A stretch of 39,454 nt of DNA, taken from positions 1 through 39,454 of the forward strand of contig NCCT01000046.1 in the NCBI GenBank assembly GCA_002279795.1, given 5' to 3'. This document shows positions 19,096 to 27,409 of this stretch, piece by piece (positions within the stretch are counted from its first letter, which is position 1; every line of letters starts with the position of its first letter). The notes beneath the pieces were generated by a model. The model did not search any database and was not told where the DNA came from. It saw only the letters and a list, made by a program, of their open reading frames with translations. This DNA comes from Hydrogenophilales bacterium 12-61-10. Lineage in GTDB: Bacteria > Pseudomonadota > Gammaproteobacteria > Burkholderiales > Thiobacillaceae. The position numbers and the translations under genes are program-made.

Positions 19096-19169
19096 CGTAC
19101 CGCGTGGGCTTTGCCCACCCTACGCCACGCCGTCGAAACGCGTAGGGTGGGCAAAGCCCACGCGGTACG
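19096..19169 (+). repeat. 30-bp perfect inverted repeat between cheD and cheB
   Basis: Arms at 19096-19125 and 19140-19169 are perfect reverse complements over 30 bases, with a 14-base loop. Each arm contains its own short dyad TGGGCTTTGCCCA, so the element is a nested palindrome. The core GTAGGGTGGGCAAAGCCCAC resembles an interspersed REP-like repeat that I recall from many proteobacterial genomes. A 12-base palindrome (AGGGTGCACCCT, 19200-19211) follows. It may end or attenuate the cheA-cheD transcript or may be an inserted repetitive element; it has no T run. Confidence 0.85.
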
Positions 19170-19276
19170 AATGCATCAATGATGCGGCATCGAGAATGTA
19201 GGGTGCACCCTGAAAGGCATCAAGGTACAGCCCTCGCGACAGGTTGAACAAGCGTGAAATCCGGAGAGAATTTGGC

Positions 19277-20446
19277 ATGAAAATCAAGGTTCTGATTGTG
19301 GATGACTCGGCGCTGATCCGCGGCGTGATGACGGAAATCATCAACAGCCAGCCCGACATGATCGTGGTCGGTGCGGCGCCCGATCCGCTGGTGGCGCGCG
19401 ATCTCATCAAGCAAACCAACCCGGACGTGCTTACGCTGGATGTCGAAATGCCGAAAATGGACGGTCTGGATTTTCTCGACCGCCTGATGCGCTTGCGGCC
19501 GATGCCGGTGGTGATGGTGTCGTCGCTGACCGAGCGCGGCTCGGACATCACGATGCGCGCGCTGGAACTGGGCGCGGTTGATTTCGTGACCAAGCCGAAA
19601 ATGTCCATCCATAGCGGCATGCTCGAATACACCGAACTGATCACCGACAAAATCCGCATTGCCGCACGGGCAAAAATCAAGGCGCGTGCGCTGCCGAATG
19701 CGCAAGGCGCGACGGCACTGGCCGCGGTGCGCAACCCCTTCATCAGCAGCGAAAAGCTGATCATCATCGGGGCTTCCACGGGCGGCACCGAGGCGATCAA
19801 GGATTTTCTGGTGCAGCTGCCGTCCGACTGTCCCGGCATCCTGATCACCCAGCATATGCCCGCAGGCTTTACCCGTTCGTTCGCCGATCGCCTCGACAAG
19901 CTGTGCAAGATTTCGGTCAAGGAGTCTGAAGGCAACGAGCGGGTGCTGCCCGGTCATGCCTACCTGGCACCGGGCCATTCGCACCTGACGCTGGTGCGCA
20001 GCGGCGCCAACTACATGACCAGAATCGACCAGGGCGAGCCGGTCAACCGGCACCGCCCCTCGGTCGATGTGCTGTTTCGCTCGGCTGCGGCCAACGCTGG
20101 CAAGAACGCGGTGGGGGTGATCCTCACCGGCATGGGCAAGGACGGCGCAGCCGGCATGCTTGAAATGAAAAATGCCGGCGCCTACAACCTGGCGCAAGAC
20201 GAAGCGACCTGCGTTGTGTTTGGCATGCCGCAGGAAGCGATCGCCATGGGCGGCACCCATGAAGTCGCCGGGACGGGTCATGAACTTTTTCGCCTCACAA
20301 GGAAACCGCGCAATGCGGGTATAAGATCCCAGCAGCTTTTTCGCTGGCATTGCGGCTTAAGTTTGACGCCTGCATGCCGTTTAACCCCCCACTTGACCAA
20401 AGCTTCATGGAGCCCTGTATGGCTGATCCGAATACCAAATTTCTAG
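19277..20446 (+). CDS. cheB: Chemotaxis methylesterase CheB with apparent 3' frameshift
   Basis: CheB removes receptor methyl groups when phosphorylated by CheA. Seen: receiver domain with Asp10 and phospho-acceptor Asp55 ([12 protein letters not shown]), linker, and methylesterase domain with the catalytic Ser in [10 protein letters not shown], His in [10 protein letters not shown] and Asp in [10 protein letters not shown]. All catalytic residues are intact. After AMGGTHEVA (about base 20269) the protein becomes unlike CheB and the frame runs to 20446, overlapping cheY by 28 bases. The +1 frame reads [18 protein letters not shown] and stops at 20324, a far more plausible end. A small loss of bases (not a multiple of three) near 20267-20272 is inferred. 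The start ATG 19277 (GGAGAG upstream) is preferred over an upstream in-frame codon at 19244. Confidence 0.88.
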   Translation: MKIKVLIVDDSALIRGVMTEIINSQPDMIVVGAAPDPLVARDLIKQTNPDVLTLDVEMPKMDGLDFLDRLMRLRPMPVVMVSSLTERGSDITMRALELGAVDFVTKPKMSIHSGMLEYTELITDKIRIAARAKIKARALPNAQGATALAAVRNPFISSEKLIIIGASTGGTEAIKDFLVQLPSDCPGILITQHMPAGFTRSFADRLDKLCKISVKESEGNERVLPGHAYLAPGHSHLTLVRSGANYMTRIDQGEPVNRHRPSVDVLFRSAAANAGKNAVGVILTGMGKDGAAGMLEMKNAGAYNLAQDEATCVVFGMPQEAIAMGGTHEVAGTGHELFRLTRKPRNAGIRSQQLFRWHCGLSLTPACRLTPHLTKASWSPVWLIRIPNF

Positions 20447-20817
20447 TCGTTGACGACTTTTCCACCATGCGCCGCATCGTTCGCAATCTGCTCAAGGAGC
20501 TGGGATATGCCAACGTCGAAGAAGCAGAAGACGGCGTGGATGGGCTGGCCAAATTGAGGGCAGGCAACTTCGACTTTGTTGTGTCGGACTGGAACATGCC
20601 CAACATGGATGGCCTGACCATGCTGCAGACTATCCGTGCCGATCCCGCCCTGTCGAAATTGCCGGTATTGATGGTGACGGCCGAGGCCAAGAAGGAAAAC
20701 ATCATTGCAGCGGCTCAGGCTGGTGCAAACGGTTATGTCGTCAAGCCTTTTACCGCTGCCACTCTGGACGAAAAACTCAGCAAGATTTTTGAAAAACTTG
20801 AAAAAGCTGGAGGTTGA
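20419..20817 (+). CDS. cheY: Chemotaxis response regulator CheY
   Basis: Single receiver-domain protein (132 residues) that, when phosphorylated, binds FliM/FliN at the switch. All active-site residues are at the enteric positions: Asp12, Asp13, phospho-acceptor Asp57 ([12 protein letters not shown]), Thr87 (MVTAEA) and Lys109 (VVKPF). The ATG at 20419 has GGAG upstream and gives the normal N-terminus. cheZ starts one base after its stop. Confidence 0.98.
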   Translation: MADPNTKFLVVDDFSTMRRIVRNLLKELGYANVEEAEDGVDGLAKLRAGNFDFVVSDWNMPNMDGLTMLQTIRADPALSKLPVLMVTAEAKKENIIAAAQAGANGYVVKPFTAATLDEKLSKIFEKLEKAGG

Positions 20818-20818
20818 C

Positions 20819-21493
20819 GTGAGTACGCAATTTCCAGACGCCAGTGCGCAGATCACACCTACTGCCGCTGTAAAACCTGACGTGTGCGAGCAGGGAGAAA
20901 TGCTGGTGCGGGTGGGACAGATGACCCGTGGATTGCACGATAGCTTGCGTGAGCTGGGCTTGGACAAGGTGCTGGAAAAAGCATCGGTGGATATGCCCGA
21001 TGTGCGTGACCGTCTGAATTACGTGGCGCGCATGACCGAGCAGGCCGCACAACGCGTATTGAACGCTACGGATGCCGCCATCCCTTTGCAGGAGCGGATT
21101 GATGCGGGTGCAAGTGAGGTTCTGAAAGGCTGGAAGAACACGTTCAATGCGCCTTTTTCCGAGGCCGGGTATCGCGACATGGCCACCTCGACCATGCAGT
21201 GCCTGGTTGATATGCAACACGACAGCAATGCCACCAAGCAGCAGTTGCTGGACATCATGATGGCGCAGGATTTTCAGGATCTGACGGGTCAGGTAATCCG
21301 CAAAGTCACGGATCTTGCACACAATCTCGAAAGCCAGCTGGTGCAGTTTTTGATCGATTACGCCCCGTCTGAAGTGAAGCGCGAAACCGATAACAGCTTG
21401 CTCAACGGCCCGCAAATCAGTCCGGAAGGCAGAAGTGACGTGGTGGCCGATCAGGGCCAGGTCGACGATTTGCTGGACAGCCTGGGGTTCTGA
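20819..21493 (+). CDS. cheZ: CheY-phosphate phosphatase CheZ
   Basis: CheZ speeds dephosphorylation of CheY-P. The product starts at GTG 20819, supported by GGAGG 5 bases upstream and by the cheY stop just before it (224 residues). It has the long helical hairpin with catalytic motif DFQDLTGQVI (Asp154, Gln158, equivalent to Asp143/Gln147 of E. coli by my count) and ends in QVDDLLDSLGF, the C-terminal CheY-binding peptide. It is the last gene of the plus-strand che block and converges on fliR with a 140-base gap that contains no strong terminator by eye. Confidence 0.97.
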   Translation: MSTQFPDASAQITPTAAVKPDVCEQGEMLVRVGQMTRGLHDSLRELGLDKVLEKASVDMPDVRDRLNYVARMTEQAAQRVLNATDAAIPLQERIDAGASEVLKGWKNTFNAPFSEAGYRDMATSTMQCLVDMQHDSNATKQQLLDIMMAQDFQDLTGQVIRKVTDLAHNLESQLVQFLIDYAPSEVKRETDNSLLNGPQISPEGRSDVVADQGQVDDLLDSLGF

Positions 21494-21633
21494 TTCCGTT
21501 CTTCTCGCTTTAACGCTCTGGGTTGGCAGACTGACTGCCCGGAGCAGCCTTTTGCCCTATCCATCGCGCGGAAGCGCCCGGTTTGGCGTGACAAGACTTC
21601 TGACGTATTTCCCTTCGCGTGCTTTAGCCCCAG

Positions 21634-22419
21634 TCAGGACCGCAAGTCGGCAATCACCGTCAGGGCCATCTTGAGCGCGTTGTAGATCAGCATCTCGAAC
21701 TGCGGGGCGAAGTAGGGCAGCATGAAATCCAGCACGACCAGCCCCACGCCCAACGTGATGGGGAAGCCGATCGCAAAGATGTTGAGCTGCGGTGCGGAGG
21801 GCGTGAGGATGCCCAGTGCAAGGTTGGTCATCAGCAGAATGGCGATCAGCGGCAGGGCCAGTTGCAGCCCTACCGACAGCACGGTCGAACCGAACGCGGC
21901 AAGCGTGAAAAAGCCCTTTGCCGCCAGCGGCTGGGGGCTGATCGGCAGGGTCTGAAAGCTGTCGACCAGCACGCCGATCAGCAGCAGGTGGCCATTGATT
22001 GCGAGGAACACCAGCATCGCCAGCAGGTTGAAAAATCGCGCCAGCACCAGCGTCTGTCCGGCGCTTTGCGGGTCGAAAAAGGAGGCGAAGCCGAGGCCTA
22101 TCTGCAGGCCGACGATTTCCCCCGCTGCCTCGATCGCAGCAAAGGCCACACGCATGACAAAGCCGATGGCGACGCCAATCAAAAATTGCTGGACCAGGAT
22201 GTGCAGGCCATGCCATGAGCCTAGCGCGACATCGGGTAACGGCGGCAGGGCAGGTGAAACGATCAGGGCAATGAATACACCCAGACCGATCTTGACCTGG
22301 GCCGGCACGGAGCGGTGGCCGAATATAGGCGCCACCATGAGCAGACCGAGAATGCGCACCAACGGCCAGATGAAGCTGACCAGCCAGGTATTGAGCTGGG
22401 CGTCGGTGAGGCTGATCAT
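21634..22419 (-). CDS. fliR: Flagellar export gate protein FliR
   Basis: FliR is part of the FliPQR core of the flagellar type III export gate in the inner membrane. The 261-residue protein is strongly hydrophobic with about six membrane segments and shows FliR features: FIWPLVRILGLLMVAPIFGH at about residues 17-36, GFVMRVAFAAIEAAGEIVGLQ at about 79-99, and LGFASFFDP. It is the last gene of the long minus-strand fliF-fliR block, 19 bases after fliQ, the usual fliPQR order. flhB is not adjacent here. Confidence 0.96.
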   Translation of the reverse strand: MISLTDAQLNTWLVSFIWPLVRILGLLMVAPIFGHRSVPAQVKIGLGVFIALIVSPALPPLPDVALGSWHGLHILVQQFLIGVAIGFVMRVAFAAIEAAGEIVGLQIGLGFASFFDPQSAGQTLVLARFFNLLAMLVFLAINGHLLLIGVLVDSFQTLPISPQPLAAKGFFTLAAFGSTVLSVGLQLALPLIAILLMTNLALGILTPSAPQLNIFAIGFPITLGVGLVVLDFMLPYFAPQFEMLIYNALKMALTVIADLRS

Positions 22420-22438
22420 GCGGGGATAAGGCCGGGCG

Positions 22439-22708
22439 CTAGCTGATGATGCCTGGCAGCCCGGTCAGCACGCGCCGCATGTAGTCGGTCATCACGGTCA
22501 GCATCCAGGGGCCGGCAATGGCGAAGGTGGCGAGCACGGCAAGCACTTTTGGAATGAACGACAGGCTGGCATCGTTGATCTGGGTGGCGGCCTGGAACAC
22601 GCTGATGATGAGGCCGGCCACCAGGGTGACGAGCAGCACCGGGGACGCAACCAGAATGGTGGTTTCCAGTGCGGTACGGCCTATGGTCATTACGCCTTCG
22701 GGTGTCAT
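22439..22708 (-). CDS. fliQ: Flagellar export gate protein FliQ
   Basis: Small inner-membrane subunit of the export gate. The 89-residue length is exactly typical. Two hydrophobic helices (about residues 17-37 and 54-73) flank the conserved ISVFQAATQINDASLSFIPK loop at about residues 35-54. GGAGAG lies upstream of the ATG. It sits between fliP and fliR with gaps of 17 and 19 bases. Confidence 0.97.
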   Translation of the reverse strand: MTPEGVMTIGRTALETTILVASPVLLVTLVAGLIISVFQAATQINDASLSFIPKVLAVLATFAIAGPWMLTVMTDYMRRVLTGLPGIIS

Positions 22709-22725
22709 GGCGGCTCTCCGTTCCG

Positions 22726-23475
22726 TTAGTAAAAGCTTTGTGCGAGCGAACCCAGCAACAGATTCCAGCCATCGACCAGCACGAACAGGATGATCTTGAA
22801 AGGCAGCGCAACGATGGCGGGCGACACCATCATCATGCCCATCGCCATCAGGATGCTGGCGACGACCATGTCGATGATGAGGAAAGGAATAAAGACCGCA
22901 AAGCCGATCTGGAATGCAGTTTTAAGTTCGCTGGTGATGTAGGCCGGGATGAGTACGCGCATCGGCACATCGGCAGCCGACTCAAGCGGTGCCGATTTGG
23001 ACATTTTGACGAACAGGGCGAGGTCGGTTTCACGCGTTTGCTTGAGCATGAATGCGCGCAGCGGGGCGGCTCCTTTGTCCAGCGCTTCGCCCATCTGGAT
23101 GCGGTTTTCGGACAGGGGCTGATAGGCTTCGACGTAGATCTTGTCGAAGGTGGGCCCCATCACGAACAGGGTCAAAAACAGCGACAGCCCGATCAGTACC
23201 TGATTCGGCGGCGACGACTGGGTGCCCATCGCCTGGCGCAGCAGCGACAGCACGATGATGATGCGGGTGAAGCTCGTCATCATCAGCAGGGCGGCCGGCA
23301 GAAACGACAGCGAGGTCAGCAGCAGCAGGGTTTGCAGGCTGAGCGTATAGGTCTGGCCACCGCCCGCGCCTGGCGTGCTGGTAAACGCCGGCAAGCCGGC
23401 GCTCTGGGCGAAGGCGAGCGTGGGCAGCGCCAGGGTCAGCGCGATCAGGCCGGTAAGAAGAGGCTTATTTTGCAC
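22726..23475 (-). CDS. fliP: Flagellar export gate protein FliP
   Basis: FliP forms most of the export-gate channel with FliQ and FliR. The 249-residue protein starts with GTG inside the end of fliO (11-base overlap), has a cleavable signal peptide (ending AFA before QSAGLP), then [20 protein letters not shown] with the family-invariant RQAxGTQ, and C-terminal segments [20 protein letters not shown] and ILMAMGMMM. These are diagnostic for FliP/SctR. Confidence 0.98.
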   Translation of the reverse strand: MQNKPLLTGLIALTLALPTLAFAQSAGLPAFTSTPGAGGGQTYTLSLQTLLLLTSLSFLPAALLMMTSFTRIIIVLSLLRQAMGTQSSPPNQVLIGLSLFLTLFVMGPTFDKIYVEAYQPLSENRIQMGEALDKGAAPLRAFMLKQTRETDLALFVKMSKSAPLESAADVPMRVLIPAYITSELKTAFQIGFAVFIPFLIIDMVVASILMAMGMMMVSPAIVALPFKIILFVLVDGWNLLLGSLAQSFY

Positions 23476-23917
23476 GGCGAGCCTCGATCAGTTGCTTCAG
23501 GCTGGCGGCAAAACTGGGGTGGATCGGTGCTGCGGACGCGGGTGCGAGTTCGCCTTTGGGCAGCGTCATCAAGGCATTGACGCTGCCGGGCGTGACGCCC
23601 ACCACCAGCCAGTTGTCGCCGATTTCAACCACCACCACGCGTTCGCGCGCGCCGACCGAGGCGCTGCTGATGACATGCAGCAGGCCGGATGCGCCGCCGC
23701 GTGTCACGCCGAGACGCTTGGCGAGCCATGCAGTGGCAAAAATCAGCAGCAGGACCGCGACGAGGCCGATGAAGACCTGCAGCAGACTGCCGGCACCCGA
23801 CACGGCGGGCGCGGCATCGGCCGCGCGCGCGAGCGGCGCGAGGCTCATGGCCGAGGCGGCGCCCACGGTCCATGCCAGAGGCCTCTCGCGCCAGGCAATT
23901 CGGGAAGGCAGCGTCAT
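23465..23917 (-). CDS. fliO: Flagellar export protein FliO
   Basis: FliO is an inner-membrane assembly factor for the FliP ring. The 150-residue protein has a signal-like hydrophobic N-terminus (residues about 13-33, ending ARA-ADA), one clear membrane segment ([20 protein letters not shown], about residues 45-64) and the short FliO cytoplasmic domain with [20 protein letters not shown]. The ATGA overlap with the fliN stop and the 11-base overlap with fliP show tight translational coupling. FliO is poorly conserved; position and the VGVTPG segment support the call. Confidence 0.93.
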   Translation of the reverse strand: MTLPSRIAWRERPLAWTVGAASAMSLAPLARAADAAPAVSGAGSLLQVFIGLVAVLLLIFATAWLAKRLGVTRGGASGLLHVISSASVGARERVVVVEIGDNWLVVGVTPGSVNALMTLPKGELAPASAAPIHPSFAASLKQLIEARRAK

Positions 23918-24357
23918 TTGTTGAGTTTCCGGATGCGTTCGGCGGGGGTGATGATGTCGGTCAGGCGCACGCCGAACTTGTCGTTTACCACCACGACCTC
24001 GCCCTGCGCGATGAGGCAGCCGTTGACCAGCACATCCATCGGTTCGCCGGCCATGCCGTCGAGCTCGACCACCGAGCCTTGCGCCAGCTGCAGCAGGTTC
24101 TTGATGGTGATTTTGGTGCGCCCCAGTTCCACCGTCAGCAGCACAGGGATGTCGAGGATGAAGTCGATGTCGTGGGTGGCACCGGTGGGCGCGCTGCCCG
24201 CCAGGTCCTTGAATACCGCCGGGCTGACTTTCGCCGGCTCGGCCTGCTCGGCCATCGCCGCAGCCCAGTCGTCGACGGGCTTGTCCGGCTCGGCCTGCTC
24301 CGCCATCGCGGCGGCCCAGTCGTCTTCGGCTATCGGTTGGGTCAGTTCTTCAGACAT
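23914..24357 (-). CDS. fliN: Flagellar switch protein FliN with duplicated N-terminal motif
   Basis: FliN is a C-ring component that also helps dock the export complex. The 147-residue product has the C-terminal SpoA domain (FILDIPVLLTVELGRTKITI, NLLQLAQGSVVELDGMAGEP, NGCLIAQGEVVVVNDKFGVR). Its N-terminal tail carries DDWAAAMAEQAEP twice, at residues 12-24 and 29-41. Enteric FliN has one similar DDLWAEAL-type segment. The start at 24357 (not further upstream) overlaps the fliM end by 8 bases. Confidence 0.97.
   Translation of the reverse strand: MSEELTQPIAEDDWAAAMAEQAEPDKPVDDWAAAMAEQAEPAKVSPAVFKDLAGSAPTGATHDIDFILDIPVLLTVELGRTKITIKNLLQLAQGSVVELDGMAGEPMDVLVNGCLIAQGEVVVVNDKFGVRLTDIITPAERIRKLNK
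24235..24324 (-). repeat. Tandem duplication in fliN 5' end
   Basis: Two 39-base units (24286-24324 and 24235-24273), 51 bases apart start to start, encode the same 13 residues DDWAAAMAEQAEP and differ by only about three synonymous bases. Keeping the protein while changing third positions suggests the duplication is not very recent and is under protein-level constraint. Confidence 0.9.
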
Positions 24358-25354
24358 TTTGGTCTCCAGTTGACGGCTCGTGCTGGCTGCTGGACAGCAG
24401 CTTTTCGACACGCAAGGTGTACTGGCCGTTGAATTTTCCGTACGCGCATTCCATCACCGGCACGCCATCCACTTTGGCTTCGATGGTTTGCGGAATTTCG
24501 AGTGGAATCACATCGCCGACTTTCATGTTGACGATGTCGCGCAGGCTGATCGCGGCAGTGCCCAGATCAGCGATCAGCTCGACTTCCGCCATTTGGATCT
24601 GTTGCCGCATCAGGCGTATCCAGCGCTTGTCGACTTCCAGGTTTTCGGCCTGCAGGCTGCTGGTCAGCAAGTCCTTGATCGGCTCGATCATCGCGTAGGG
24701 CATGCACAGATGCATTTCCCCGCTGACCTGGCCCAGTTCGATGGCAAAGGTGACGGACACCACCACCTCGTTCGGCGTGGCGATGTTGGCGAACTGGGTG
24801 TTCATTTCCGAACGGACGAACTCGAACTCGACCGGATAAATCGGTTCCCAGGACTTTGAATAGGCCTCGAACACGATATTGAGCACGCGCTGGATGATGC
24901 GGTGTTCGGTCTGGGTAAAGTCCCGCCCCTCGACGCGCGTATGGAATCGCCCATCGCCGCCGAACAGGTTGTCGACCATCAGAAACACCAGGTCGGGGTT
25001 GAAGATCATCAGCGCGGTACCGCGCAGGGGCTTGATCTGGATCAGATTGAGGTTGGTCGGCACCACCAGGTTGCGGATGAATTCGCTGTATTTCGAGACC
25101 TTGACCGGGCCGACCGACACTTCGATACCGCGCCGCAAGAAGTTGTACAAACCAATTCGCAGCAGACGGGCAAAGCGCTCGTTGATGATTTCGAGCGTGG
25201 GCATGCGCCCGCGCACGATGCGTTCCTGCGTGGCCAGGTTGTAGGGCCGCGCAACCGTATGATCGATCGCATCGGCTGGGGCGTCATCGACTTCGCCGGT
25301 GACGCCTTTCAGCAGCGCATCGACTTCATCCTGCGAAAGAAAGTTGTCGGCCAT
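24350..25354 (-). CDS. fliM: Flagellar motor switch protein FliM
   Basis: FliM is the C-ring protein that binds CheY-P and sets rotation direction. In this 334-residue protein residues 5-14 are LSQDEVDALL, the CheY-P binding peptide; the middle CheC-like domain spans about residues 45-230 (with FARLLRIGLYNFLRRG and LVDNLFGGDGR-like sequence); the C-terminal SpoA domain binds FliN (AEVELIADLGTAAISLRDIV). It lies 6 bases after fliL and overlaps fliN by 8. Confidence 0.98.
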   Translation of the reverse strand: MADNFLSQDEVDALLKGVTGEVDDAPADAIDHTVARPYNLATQERIVRGRMPTLEIINERFARLLRIGLYNFLRRGIEVSVGPVKVSKYSEFIRNLVVPTNLNLIQIKPLRGTALMIFNPDLVFLMVDNLFGGDGRFHTRVEGRDFTQTEHRIIQRVLNIVFEAYSKSWEPIYPVEFEFVRSEMNTQFANIATPNEVVVSVTFAIELGQVSGEMHLCMPYAMIEPIKDLLTSSLQAENLEVDKRWIRLMRQQIQMAEVELIADLGTAAISLRDIVNMKVGDVIPLEIPQTIEAKVDGVPVMECAYGKFNGQYTLRVEKLLSSSQHEPSTGDQNV

Positions 25355-25360
25355 GGGGGC

Positions 25361-25855
25361 TTACTGGATCACGAACGTGGTGAAGAGCACGTCGGTTACG
25401 TGCTGCGGTTCGCCCTTGGGATCGAAGGGCTGGTTCACCAGCGCCTGAACATCCTTTGCCAGTTTCTTTTTGCTTTCCGCACTGGCGAGACTTTCGGCAT
25501 CCTGGCTGGAGAGCAGGGTGAGCAGGCGGCTGCGTACCCGCGGCATCTGCAGCTTGATCGCGTCCACATCGGTCTGTTCGGCGACCTGCAGCGTGATGTC
25601 GGTTTGCAGATACTGTTCGCCGCCCTGCAGGTTGACGGTAAAGGTTTCGAGCGGCAAAAAAACCGGCGGCTTTGGCGGTTCGTGCTTCGCCTCCTTGCCG
25701 TCCTGGCTGCCCTGGGTGAAGTACCACGCCGCTGCGCCGCCGCCGGCAAGCAGCAGGACGACGAAGCCAATCAGGATGAAAAGCTTTTTCTTCGACTTCT
25801 TGACGGGAACGGCTTCCGCGTCGACAGCTTCGGCAGGTTTTGCGGGTTTGGCCAT
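25361..25855 (-). CDS. fliL: Flagellar basal-body protein FliL
   Basis: FliL is a single-pass inner-membrane protein that associates with the stator. The 164-residue protein has a Lys-rich cytosolic tail (VKKSKKK, residues 18-24), a membrane helix at about 25-46, and a periplasmic stomatin-like domain with FTVNLQGGEQYLQTDITLQV and the C-terminal VLFTTFVIQ typical of FliL. AAAGGAACG lies before the ATG. A 253-base gap separates it from fliK, so it may start a second transcription unit, fliLMNOPQR. Confidence 0.96.
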   Translation of the reverse strand: MAKPAKPAEAVDAEAVPVKKSKKKLFILIGFVVLLLAGGGAAAWYFTQGSQDGKEAKHEPPKPPVFLPLETFTVNLQGGEQYLQTDITLQVAEQTDVDAIKLQMPRVRSRLLTLLSSQDAESLASAESKKKLAKDVQALVNQPFDPKGEPQHVTDVLFTTFVIQ

Positions 25856-26108
25856 GTGGAGCGTTCCTTTATGCGGGCAGGGCGAGGGACATGCTCGTCA
25901 TTATCGAAGAAAGCTCTGGATTCGATGCCGGGAAAAGAGGGTGAAAAAGCAGGTAGTTCGTCAAACCCGGACGTAGTTCCCGCGTGGCGCAGCGAAATCC
26001 ATTGCGGATCGCGCTGTTTTTTTGCGGCTGTCAGAGCAGGTTTGAGGGCTGGATGGATGCTGAGGGGCAAGCTGCCGCAGGGGCTTGCCGCCGTTGCGAC
26101 GCCTGGCC
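25856..26108. other. Gap between fliK and fliL, no gene seen
   Basis: This 253-base gap is the longest break in the fliF-fliR block. Open frames here overlap fliL or fliK and lack a ribosome site or family resemblance. A TTCGATAA stretch on the minus strand recalls the FliA -10 element but has no matching -35. A promoter for fliLMNOPQR is possible but not identified. Confidence 0.5.
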
Positions 26109-27386
26109 TCAGGCGAAGGTGTCGACGAGACCGCGACCGGCGTGACGGGTGGGCAGGGGCAGGCTCTGGATCGTCGATTCGTCCACGTTGCCTGCGCCCG
26201 GATAGGCCGGTCCGATGCGCCGCGCCTCACGGTTGGCTTCGTTCTGCTGCTGTTGCTGCTGTTCTGCGCTTACGGTCGCCTGCCCCAGCTGGATGCCGGC
26301 CTCGTTCATCATTTCGCGGAGTTTGGGCAGAGCGGCTTCGAGTGCCTGCCGGACTTCGGGCTGGGCGGCAAAGAAGCTGGCGGTGGCTTGGTCGTTGGTG
26401 ACGTTGAGCACGACCTGCAGGGGACCGAGGTTCGGCGGGTTGAGCGTCAGCGAGGCGGTCTGCAGTGCGCCCGCCGTCATCCAGACGATCTTTTCACCCA
26501 GCGCCTGGTTCCAGGCGGTGCTGCCGACCGAAGGCGCAAGCGCATTGTTCGCTGCGCTGGTTTGCGCCGTCAGCGCGTTTAGCTGCGCGTGCTGGCTGGT
26601 CGTTGGCATGAGGGGATTGCCGACACCGTCGGGACGGCCTTCATCGGGCTTCAGTGCATCCGGCGACAGCGCGGCTGCGATCTGTCCCGGCAGGGCTGCG
26701 GCGGCGGCTGTGGCCTGTGCCGAGTTGGCGGTCATGGCCGCCTGAAAATCGGCCTTGAGGGGCTGTCGTGCTGTTTGCGCGTCGGCTGCTGCATCGCGCA
26801 ACGAATCGGTCGGTGCGGCGGCCAGCGGGTTGCCCTGGGGGGCGGATGTGGCGGGCCCGGAAAGCGGCGTGGGCAAACCCGTTGCGGACGCCAGCAGCGG
26901 CGCATCGCTCGCCGGGACGCTGCTGGCAGGTGGCATCAGCAGGGCGGGTGCCGCCGCCATCGCCAGCATGGCGTCGGGCAGCGCGGCGAGGGTTGCGGCG
27001 TCGGGCTGAGCCACCGGCTGCTGCTTATTGGTTTCAGCGGCCGCAGCTTGTTGCGGGTCGCTTGCGGCGGCATTTTGCGTGGCAGCCGAGTCGGACGGGA
27101 CGGATGCGGAACCGGATTCGGCGGCTTGCCTCGCATCGCTTTGGGCCTCGCTGCGCCTGGTTTCGTTTCGGACCTCGCTGCGGCGGGCATCGCTTGCGGC
27201 ATCGCTGCGCCGGCCTTCATTGCGTTGGGCCTCATTGCGTTCGGATTGGCCGGATTCTTTCTGCGCAATTTCGTTCGACAACACGCGGCTGAACGCGCTG
27301 TCATCGACGGCCGGGCCGGGCTGCTTCTTGCCGCTCGGCTGTGCCTGCAGGGCGGCCATCGGATTGAGGTTGGCGGAAGGGGTCAT
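26109..27386 (-). CDS. fliK: Flagellar hook-length control protein FliK
   Basis: FliK measures hook length and switches export specificity by acting on FlhB. The chosen ATG at 27386 (GAGG 6 bases upstream) gives 425 residues starting MTPSANLNPMAAL. The N-terminal ruler half is Ala/Gln/Ser-rich and holds a charged degenerate repeat (SERNEAQRNEGRRSD, ARRSEVRNETRRSEAQ, residues about 40-80). The C-terminal Flg_hook domain (about 315-390) includes LTLNPPNLGPLQVVLNV and EALPKLREMM-like sequence, then a run of six Gln. An upstream GTG frame (27551) overlaps fliJ and is rejected. A second FliK-like gene exists at 35495-36544. Confidence 0.93.
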   Translation of the reverse strand: MTPSANLNPMAALQAQPSGKKQPGPAVDDSAFSRVLSNEIAQKESGQSERNEAQRNEGRRSDAASDARRSEVRNETRRSEAQSDARQAAESGSASVPSDSAATQNAAASDPQQAAAAETNKQQPVAQPDAATLAALPDAMLAMAAAPALLMPPASSVPASDAPLLASATGLPTPLSGPATSAPQGNPLAAAPTDSLRDAAADAQTARQPLKADFQAAMTANSAQATAAAAALPGQIAAALSPDALKPDEGRPDGVGNPLMPTTSQHAQLNALTAQTSAANNALAPSVGSTAWNQALGEKIVWMTAGALQTASLTLNPPNLGPLQVVLNVTNDQATASFFAAQPEVRQALEAALPKLREMMNEAGIQLGQATVSAEQQQQQQNEANREARRIGPAYPGAGNVDESTIQSLPLPTRHAGRGLVDTFA

Positions 27387-27409
27387 GGGTGGCCTCGATT
27401 CGGATGGGG

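Noticed and set aside
18921-19154. Short minus-strand frame over the cheD-cheB inverted repeat
   Set aside because: The translated text comes from the palindromic repeat itself and low-complexity sequence; no coding evidence.
21494-21633. Terminator between convergent cheZ and fliR
   Set aside because: Only short stems (GGCAG/CTGCC, GCGC/GCGC) are visible, without a T run, so no call is made.
25771-26230. Small minus-strand frames between fliK and fliL
   Set aside because: They overlap fliL or fliK in other frames, have no ribosome site and resemble no family.
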